DNA of 64,000 nt from Isoptericola dokdonensis DS-3 (GTDB taxonomy: Bacteria > Actinomycetota > Actinomycetes > Actinomycetales > Cellulomonadaceae). The DNA is taken from positions 1,674,001-1,738,000 of the forward strand of contig NZ_CP014209.1 of the NCBI RefSeq assembly GCF_001636295.1. The letters are read 5' to 3'. The notes beneath the pieces were generated by a model that did no database searches, was not told the DNA's origin, and was given only the letters and a program-made list of their open reading frames with translations. The position numbers and the translations under genes are program-made. Positions 56,321 to 64,000 of this stretch are shown here, piece after piece; within the stretch, counting starts at the first letter, position 1; each line of letters starts with the position of its first letter.

Positions 56321-56974
56321 TCAGGCTCCCTTCGCGGCGGTACGGACGAGGACGACGCCACCCTTGGGGCCGGGGACGGCGCCCTTGACGAGCAGCAGGC
56401 CCTTCTCCGCGTCGACCGCGTGGACGGTCAGGTTCTGGACGGTCTTGCGGGCGTGGCCCATGCGACCGGCCATGCGCATGCCGCGGAAGACGCGCGACGG
56501 CGTGGAGGCGCCGCCGATCGAACCCGGCTTGCGGTGGTTGCGGTGCGCACCGTGCGAGGCGCCGACGCCGGAGAAGCCGTGGCGCTTCATGACGCCCGCG
56601 GTGCCCTTGCCCTTGGTGGTGCCGACGACGTCGACCACGACGCCCGCCTCGAAGGCGGCGGCGGTGATCTCCTGGCCGAGCGTGAACTCGGCGGCGTCCT
56701 CGGTACGGATCTCGGCCACGTGGCGGCGCGGCGTGACGCCGGCCTTCTCGAAGTGGCCCTTGAGCGGCTTGGTGACCTTGCGCGGGTCGATCTGGCCGGC
56801 GGCGAGCTGGATGGCCGCGTAGCCGTCCACGTCACCGTTGCGGACCTGCGTCACCACGTTGGTGGGGACGGCGACGACCGTGACGGGGACGAGCTTGCCG
56901 TCCTCGTTCCAGGTCTGCGTCATGCCGAGCTTGGTGCCGAGCACCGCGGTCACGTTCTTCTGCTGGTTGGTCAT
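56321..56974 (-). CDS. rplC: 50S ribosomal protein L3
   Basis: Early-assembly protein reaching the peptidyl transferase centre, 217 residues. [40 protein letters not shown] and [20 protein letters not shown] are conserved. ATG at 56974. Confidence 0.98.
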   Translation of the reverse strand: MTNQQKNVTAVLGTKLGMTQTWNEDGKLVPVTVVAVPTNVVTQVRNGDVDGYAAIQLAAGQIDPRKVTKPLKGHFEKAGVTPRRHVAEIRTEDAAEFTLGQEITAAAFEAGVVVDVVGTTKGKGTAGVMKRHGFSGVGASHGAHRNHRKPGSIGGASTPSRVFRGMRMAGRMGHARKTVQNLTVHAVDAEKGLLLVKGAVPGPKGGVVLVRTAAKGA

Positions 56975-56990
56975 GATGTATCCCCCAGCC

Positions 56991-57299
56991 TCAGAGCTTG
57001 ATCTCGATGTTCACGTCGGCCGGCAGGTCGATACGCATGAGCGAGTCGACGGCCTTCGGCGTGGGGTCGATGATGTCGATGAGCCGCTTGTGCGTGCGCA
57101 TCTCGAAGTGCTCGCGGCTGTCCTTGTACTTGTGAGGCGACCGGATGACGGTGAAGACATTCTTCTCCGTCGGCAGCGGCACCGGACCCACGACCGTCGC
57201 ACCAGCGCGAGTCACCGTGTCGACGATCTTGCGCGCCGAGCTGTCGATGACCTCGTGGTCGTAGGACTTGAGCCGGATGCGGATCTTCTGTCCCGCCAT
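56991..57299 (-). CDS. rpsJ: 30S ribosomal protein S10
   Basis: 30S head protein that also joins NusB in antitermination; 102 residues. [40 protein letters not shown] and [20 protein letters not shown] identify it. ATG at 57299. First gene of the S10 cluster, with a long leader upstream. Confidence 0.98.
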   Translation of the reverse strand: MAGQKIRIRLKSYDHEVIDSSARKIVDTVTRAGATVVGPVPLPTEKNVFTVIRSPHKYKDSREHFEMRTHKRLIDIIDPTPKAVDSLMRIDLPADVNIEIKL

Positions 57300-57622
57300 G
57301 GCGTCGTCTGACTCTCTCTCTCGAACCGCTACTGTCCGACCCCCGCGCTCGGGCGTGTCGCATTGCTGGACACAACCGGGCGCATGCCAGGACGGCGGGG
57401 GCCGTGGATGTGGTCCGCGGGAGCGGACCACGACGTTTGTCGAGCCTGTCGAACACTGGTGCTCGTGGGGCGCTCGTGCGCGTCGACAGCCGGCATCCCA
57501 CGATCCCCTCCACCGGAGGGCCATCGCACTGGTGCACCACCGACCTGAGGTCCTGAGGTGCACCGCGGTGCTACACACTGTTCGACACGAGAAAGAACGC
57601 GCCCGTGACAGGCAACTTGACT

Positions 57623-57652
57623 ATCTTGCCATACCCGCCCCAGGGATTCCAA
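57623..57652 (-). promoter_or_regulatory. Predicted S10 operon promoter
   Basis: TTGGAA (57647-57652) and CAAGAT (57623-57628) with an 18-bp spacer on the minus strand, just downstream of the tuf terminator. Confidence 0.5.
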
Positions 57653-57679
57653 CCCCTGACGGGTGTGACGCCGGACGCA

Positions 57680-57717
57680 CCGAGACCCGGACCCCGCGGA
57701 CGGGATCCGGGTCTCGG
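57680..57717 (-). terminator. tuf terminator
   Basis: CCGAGACCCGGA (57680-57691) and its exact complement (57706-57717) with a 14-nt loop, 50 bp after the tuf stop. Confidence 0.8.
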
Positions 57718-57767
57718 CAGGACCGCGTGGAGCGTCAGCTCCCCAGGATCAGCAGGTGATCGTCAGA

Positions 57768-58964
57768 TCACTTGTTGATCTTGGTGACACGGCCGGAACC
57801 GACCGTGCGGCCACCCTCACGGATGGCGAAGCCGAGGCCCTCCTCCATGGCGATCGGCTGGATCAGCTCGACCGACATCTCGGTGTTGTCGCCGGGCATG
57901 ACCATCTCGGTGCCCTCGGGCAGCGTGATGACGCCGGTGACGTCCGTGGTCCGGAAGTAGAACTGCGGACGGTAGTTCGAGTAGAACGGGTTGTGACGGC
58001 CGCCCTCGTCCTTGCCCAGGATGTAGACCTGCGCCTCGAAGTTCGTGTGCGGGGTGATCGAACCCGGCTTCACGACGACCTGGCCGCGCTCGACGTCCTC
58101 GCGCTTGAGACCACGCAGCAGCAGACCGGTGTTGTCGCCCGCCTGGGCCTGGTCCATCTGCTTGTGGAAGGTCTCGATACCCGTGACCGTGGTCTTCTGC
58201 GGGTTGCGGATACCGACGATCTCGACCTCGGAGTTGAGGTCGAGGGTGCCGCGCTCCACCTTGCCGGTCACGACGGTGCCGCGGCCGGTGATGGTGAAGA
58301 CGTCCTCGATCGGCATGAGGAACGGCTTGTCGAGGTCGCGCTCCGGCTCCGGGACGTTCTCGTCCACGGCGTTCATGAGCTCGATGACCTTGGCGGTCCA
58401 CTCGGGGTCGCCCTCGAGGGCCTTGAGGCCGGAGACGCGGACGACCGGCGCGTTGTCGCCGTCGAACTCCTGCGACGACAGCAGCTCGCGGACCTCCATC
58501 TCGACGAGCTCGAGGATCTCCTCGTCGTCGACCATGTCGGCCTTGTTCAGCGCCACGAGCAGGTAGGGGACACCCACCTGGCGGGCCAGGAGGACGTGCT
58601 CACGCGTCTGCGCCATCGGGCCGTCGGTGGCGGCGACCACGAGGATGGCGCCGTCCATCTGGGCCGCACCGGTGATCATGTTCTTGATGTAGTCGGCGTG
58701 ACCCGGGGCGTCGACGTGCGCGTAGTGGCGCGCCGGCGTCTCGTACTCGATGTGCGCGATGTTGATCGTGATGCCGCGCTGCTTCTCCTCCGGCGCGGCG
58801 TCGATCTCGTCGAAGTTGCGCTGGACGTTCGCGGGCAGGTCGGGGTACGTGTCCGCAAGCGTCTTCGAGATCGCGGCGGTCAGCGTCGTCTTACCGTGGT
58901 CGACGTGACCGATCGTGCCGATGTTGACGTGCGGCTTGGTCCGCTCGAACTTGGCCTTAGCCAC
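57768..58964 (-). CDS. tuf: Elongation factor Tu
   Basis: GTPase that delivers aminoacyl-tRNA to the ribosome; 398 residues. G1 [10 protein letters not shown]3 DAPGH, G4 NKAD, and domain II/III segments [14 protein letters not shown] and VRRGLK-like [15 protein letters not shown] are present. GTG start at 58964 with AGGAGG 7 nt upstream. It follows fusA by 124 bp, which may hold a secondary promoter. Confidence 0.98.
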   Translation of the reverse strand: MAKAKFERTKPHVNIGTIGHVDHGKTTLTAAISKTLADTYPDLPANVQRNFDEIDAAPEEKQRGITINIAHIEYETPARHYAHVDAPGHADYIKNMITGAAQMDGAILVVAATDGPMAQTREHVLLARQVGVPYLLVALNKADMVDDEEILELVEMEVRELLSSQEFDGDNAPVVRVSGLKALEGDPEWTAKVIELMNAVDENVPEPERDLDKPFLMPIEDVFTITGRGTVVTGKVERGTLDLNSEVEIVGIRNPQKTTVTGIETFHKQMDQAQAGDNTGLLLRGLKREDVERGQVVVKPGSITPHTNFEAQVYILGKDEGGRHNPFYSNYRPQFYFRTTDVTGVITLPEGTEMVMPGDNTEMSVELIQPIAMEEGLGFAIREGGRTVGSGRVTKINK

Positions 58965-59088
58965 TGTGTCCTCCTGGGACTTGGGTAGATGTTCCGAACG
59001 ATTGCGAGGCTCGGCGATCAAGCCTAACCCTGCGGGCGTTGCGGTTCCTACAGGTTGATGGTTGTGCAGGTGGTCGACCTGTGGGGAC

Positions 59089-61191
<2,103 letters not shown>

Positions 61192-61265
61192 GGTGTCTTA
61201 CCCCTCGGGTCAGTGGGTCGGGGAACCGGTGCCGGAGACCCGCCGGCGGGCCGGCTCCGGATCCG

Positions 61266-61298
61266 CGGACGACCCCGGGGATCCCCCGGGGTCGTCCG
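61266..61298 (-). terminator. Perfect hairpin between rpsG and fusA
   Basis: CGGACGACCCCGGGG (61266-61280) and its complement (61284-61298) with a 3-nt loop, 7 bp after the rpsG stop. It could lower fusA-tuf read-through or define a processed rpsLG mRNA end. Confidence 0.7.
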
Positions 61299-61304
61299 TG
61301 CGCA

Positions 61305-61775
61305 TCACCAGCGGTAGTGCGCGAAGGCCTTGTTCGACTCGGCCATCTTGTGCATGTCCTCACGGCGCTTGACCGCGGCACCGAGGCCGTTCGAGGCGTC
61401 GAGGATCTCGTTCATCAGACGCTCGGTCATCGTCTTCTCGCGACGGGCGCGCGAGAAGTCGGTGAGCCAGCGCAGCGCGAGCGTCGTGGAGCGCGTGGGG
61501 CGCACCTCGACCGGCACCTGGTAGGTCGCGCCACCGACACGGCGGGAGCGGACCTCGAGCGCCGGGCGGACGTTCTCGAGCGCGCGCTTGAGCACGACGA
61601 CCGGGTCCTGGTCGGTCTTCGCACGGACGCCCTCGAGGGCGCCGTAGACGATCGACTCGGCGGTGGACTTCTTGCCGTCGAGCAGGACCTTGTTGATCAG
61701 CTGCGTGACGACGGGCGACCCGTACACGGGGTCGACGATGAGCGGCCGCTTCGGGGCCGGACCCTTACGAGGCAT
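61305..61775 (-). CDS. rpsG: 30S ribosomal protein S7
   Basis: Main 30S head organiser, 156 residues. [36 protein letters not shown] and the C-terminal [20 protein letters not shown] are diagnostic. ATG at 61775 overlaps the rpsL stop (TGATG). Confidence 0.98.
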   Translation of the reverse strand: MPRKGPAPKRPLIVDPVYGSPVVTQLINKVLLDGKKSTAESIVYGALEGVRAKTDQDPVVVLKRALENVRPALEVRSRRVGGATYQVPVEVRPTRSTTLALRWLTDFSRARREKTMTERLMNEILDASNGLGAAVKRREDMHKMAESNKAFAHYRW

Positions 61776-62149
61776 CAGGCCTTCTCCTTCTTCGCGCCGT
61801 AGCGGGAACGCGCCTGCTTGCGGCCCTTGACACCCTGGGTGTCGAGCGCGCCGCGCACGATCTTGTAGCGGACGCCGGGAAGGTCCTTCACACGGCCGCC
61901 GCGCACGAGCACGATGGAGTGCTCCTGGAGGTTGTGGCCGACACCGGGGATGTAGGCGGTGACCTCGATGCCGGAGGAGAGCTTCACACGCGCAACCTTG
62001 CGGAGCGCCGAGTTCGGCTTCTTGGGGGTGGTGGTGTACACACGGGTGCACACGCCGCGCCGCTGCGGGGAACCCTTGAGGGCCGGAGTCTTGGACTTCC
62101 CGGCCTTCGAGGTCCGGCCCTTGCGGACGAGCTGCTGGATCGTAGGCAC
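61775..62149 (-). CDS. rpsL: 30S ribosomal protein S12
   Basis: Decoding-centre protein, 124 residues. [20 protein letters not shown] starts it. K43 (TTPKKPNS) and K88 (GGRVKDLPG), the common sites of streptomycin-resistance changes, are both the wild-type lysine. GTG start at 62149 with GGAGAC upstream. First gene of the str cluster rpsL-rpsG-fusA-tuf. Confidence 0.98.
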   Translation of the reverse strand: MPTIQQLVRKGRTSKAGKSKTPALKGSPQRRGVCTRVYTTTPKKPNSALRKVARVKLSSGIEVTAYIPGVGHNLQEHSIVLVRGGRVKDLPGVRYKIVRGALDTQGVKGRKQARSRYGAKKEKA

Positions 62150-62432
62150 TACGTCTCCGTCGTCTCTCGAGCTCACGGGGACCGGGCGGTCCCCGACGGT
62201 GGTCTGTCTGGCTTGTGCGTGCCGATCGCATGCGGCACACGCGGTCCTCGAAGGACCGCGACGCCACGTACCACCGGCTCGATGGCCCGAGCGCGCTCGT
62301 CCGCACACGGCGGTCCGAACGTTCACCCGGGATGCCCCCGCACGACGTCGGCGGCGCGTCCTCCCGATCTCGACGGACTCACGTCCGAAGCCTCGGTGGA
62401 TGCACGGCACGACAGCACGGGCACGGCTTCCA

Positions 62433-62461
62433 AGATTACCCGCGGAAGCAAGCGGGGTCAA
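62433..62461 (-). promoter_or_regulatory. str operon promoter (rpsL)
   Basis: TTGACC (62456-62461) and TAATCT (62433-62438) with exactly 17 bp between them on the minus strand. It sits in the AT-richest stretch of the gap. The best promoter match in the window. Confidence 0.85.
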
Positions 62462-62596
62462 AGGGTGGGACGCCGGCCGTCCTGTGACGTCCGTCGCCCA
62501 CCCCGTCGAGCGGTCGGTGGGAGCACCGCTCCCCCGCCGCCCAGAGCCGTCCCCCGGCGGTCGCGCCGGAGGACGGCTGTGAGGTGGGACGGCGAC

Positions 62597-62699
62597 GGCG
62601 CGGGGGGACCCGCCGTCCGACCGGTCGTGCGCTCTCCCGAAGTGGAGGGCGCGAAGCGCCCGTGAACGCGACCGGTCGGACGGCGGGTCCCCCCGCGCC
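62597..62699. repeat. Conserved-loop hairpin element A3
   Basis: Perfect 31-bp arms (62597-62627 / 62669-62699) enclose a 41-nt loop containing CCCGAAGTGGAGGGC and GCCCGTGAACG on the plus strand. These parts are identical to element A2 while the inner hairpin (GGGCGC-GAA-GCGCCC) and stem differ. The stem closes with GTCG/CGAC as in A1 and A2. It lies 14 bp after the rpoC stop and may be its terminator. Confidence 0.93.
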
Positions 62700-62713
62700 G
62701 CACCGAGAAAGGA

Positions 62714-64000
62714 TCAGCGGAAGTCGCCGAAGTCCAGGTCCTCCAGCGGGATCGCCTCGCCCGAGCCCATGCCGCCCAGCGTCGGGAAGTCGATCTCGTC
62801 GTAGCCGAAGCTCGGGTAGAGCTCCGCCTTGGCCTGCTCGGTCGGCTCCACGTCGATGTTCCGGTAGCGGGCGAGGCCCGTGCCGGCCGGGATGAGCTTA
62901 CCGAGGATGACGTTCTCCTTGAGGCCGAGCAGCGGGTCACGACGACCGCTCATCGCCGCCTCGGTGAGCACCCGGGTCGTCTCCTGGAAGGAGGCGGCCG
63001 AGAGCCACGAGTCGGTGGCGAGCGAGGCCTTCGTGATGCCCATGAGCTCCGGACGGCCGGAGGCCGGCTGGCCACCCTCCGCCACGGCCTTGCGGTTGGC
63101 GTCCTCGAAGCGGGTGCGCTCGGCGAGCTCACCCGGCAGCAGGGCGGCGTCACCCGCGTCGAGCACGGTCACGCGACGCAGCATCTGCCGCACGATGACC
63201 TCGATGTGCTTGTCGTGGATGTCCACGCCCTGCGACCGGTAGGTCTCCTGCACCGCGTCCACCAGCTGACGCTGGGTGGCGCGCGGGCCGAGGATGCGCA
63301 GCACCTTCTTCGGGTCGACGGCGCCCTGGACGAGCTGGGTGCCGACCGTCACGTGGTCGCCGTCCGCGATGAGCAGACGGGCACGCTTGGTGACCGGGTA
63401 CCGGATCTCCTCGCCGCCGTCGTCCGGGGTGAGGACGAGGTGGCGCGTGCGCTCCGTGTCCTCGATCGCGACGCGGCCGTTGTACTCGGCGATCGGGGCC
63501 TCACCCTTGGGGGTGCGGGCCTCGAAGAGCTCCGTGACACGCGGCAGACCCTGCGTGATGTCCTCCGCGGAGGCGACACCACCGGTGTGGAAGGTACGCA
63601 TGGTCAGCTGCGTGCCCGGCTCACCGATGGACTGCGCGGCGATGATGCCGACGGCTTCGCCGATGTCCACGAGCTTGCCGGTGGCCAGGGAGCGGCCGTA
63701 GCACTTGGCGCAGGTGCCGACGCGGGACTCGCAGGTCAGGACCGAGCGGACCTTGACCTCCTCGATGCCCGCGGCGATGACCTCGCCGATGACGACGTCA
63801 CCGGCGTCCGAGCCGGCGGCGGCGATGACGGTGCCGTCGGCGGCCACGACGTCGGTCGCGAACGAGCGCGAATAGATCGACGTCTCGACGCGGCCGTCGG
63901 GGACCAGCTGGTCACCGATGCGCTCCGCGACGGGCAGCGTCAGGCCGCGCTCGGTGCCGCAGTCGTCCTCACGGATGATGACGTCCTGCGACACGTCGAC
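62714..64000 (-). CDS. rpoC: RNA polymerase beta-prime subunit, C-terminal part (cut by window edge)
   Basis: The last 428 residues of the subunit that forms half of the catalytic cleft. Zinc site 2 is complete: DDCG near the left end of the fragment and [11 protein letters not shown] (three Cys). [28 protein letters not shown] is the trigger-loop region, and [18 protein letters not shown] and [18 protein letters not shown] are conserved C-terminal motifs. It ends DLDFGDFR. The gene enters from the right edge. Confidence 0.98.
   Translation of the reverse strand, partial: VDVSQDVIIREDDCGTERGLTLPVAERIGDQLVPDGRVETSIYSRSFATDVVAADGTVIAAAGSDAGDVVIGEVIAAGIEEVKVRSVLTCESRVGTCAKCYGRSLATGKLVDIGEAVGIIAAQSIGEPGTQLTMRTFHTGGVASAEDITQGLPRVTELFEARTPKGEAPIAEYNGRVAIEDTERTRHLVLTPDDGGEEIRYPVTKRARLLIADGDHVTVGTQLVQGAVDPKKVLRILGPRATQRQLVDAVQETYRSQGVDIHDKHIEVIVRQMLRRVTVLDAGDAALLPGELAERTRFEDANRKAVAEGGQPASGRPELMGITKASLATDSWLSAASFQETTRVLTEAAMSGRRDPLLGLKENVILGKLIPAGTGLARYRNIDVEPTEQAKAELYPSFGYDEIDFPTLGGMGSGEAIPLEDLDFGDFR

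Larger units (their letters stand above)
57300..57767. other. 468-bp leader and spacer between rpsJ and tuf
   Basis: Contains the tuf terminator (57680-57717), the predicted rpsJ promoter (57623-57652) and a leader of roughly 315 nt. The leader holds a 9-bp hairpin with GTGGTCCGC (57410-57418) and its complement (57423-57431). No gene is supported. Confidence 0.6.
62150..62713. other. 564-bp gap between rpoC and rpsL
   Basis: Holds the str promoter (62433-62461), an rpsL leader of about 277 nt with hairpins at 62177-62194 (GGGGACC/GGTCCCC) and 62241-62259 (GCGGTCCT/AGGACCGC), and hairpin element A3 (62597-62699) next to the rpoC stop. No gene is supported. Confidence 0.75.

Overview
The window comes from a high-GC Gram-positive actinobacterium. 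I infer order Micrococcales, near the Cellulomonadaceae/Promicromonosporaceae. The evidence is very GC-rich codon use, frequent GTG starts, a WhiB-family protein, zinc-type S14, an extended S9 N-terminus, a short-LID adenylate kinase, an F420/LLM-type oxidoreductase and a DUF5709-like protein. I have no database support for the genus.

Layout. 1-6.3 kb: guaB (partial), a MerR regulator, a WhiB3/WhiD-type regulator, a stand-alone groES under a CIRCE operator, a THUMP-like methyltransferase, a GCS2-type ligase and tsaD. 6.4-19.2 kb: a nitrogen island on the plus strand: urea ABC transporter urtABCDE, urease ureABC, accessory ureFGD and a NiCoT nickel permease, read as one closely spaced operon. 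It is followed by a MarR regulator facing a signal-less UrtA/AmiC-like protein, and a RutE-like nitroreductase. 19.4-24.5 kb: a minus-strand run of an RluA-type pseudouridine synthase, alr, tsaE, tsaB, rimI and a sulfurtransferase. The urea island therefore lies between rimI and tsaD. 24.6-36.1 kb: glutathione peroxidase, a MarR/SDR pair, GNAT, NAD(P)HX repair enzyme, LLM oxidoreductase, acpS, glmS, coaA, DedA, def and glmM. 36.2-64 kb: rplM-rpsI, a repeat-rich intergenic region, truA, a ROK protein, a hydrolase, then (minus strand) the alpha, spc, S10 and str clusters back to the 3-prime end of rpoC.

How the genes work together. Urt proteins import urea. UreABC hydrolyses it to ammonia and carbon dioxide. 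UreFGD and the nickel permease supply and insert nickel. A GlnR-like half-site pair and a separate 20-bp palindrome precede urtA. TsaD, TsaB and TsaE belong to the tRNA t6A pathway. GlmM, GlmS and Alr feed cell-wall precursor synthesis.

The most unusual content is non-coding. Three long hairpins (two at 37.99-38.34 kb, one at 62.60-62.70 kb) have unrelated but perfectly complementary 28-31 bp stems around a strongly conserved loop, always in the same orientation relative to the upstream gene. Around two of them, and again between tsaE and tsaB, lie arrays of an 11-bp word (CGAGTCAGCGC or its complement) repeated every 20 bp. I do not recognise either family. Many first genes of transcription units have a -10-like hexamer 6-7 nt before the start codon, which suggests leaderless mRNAs.
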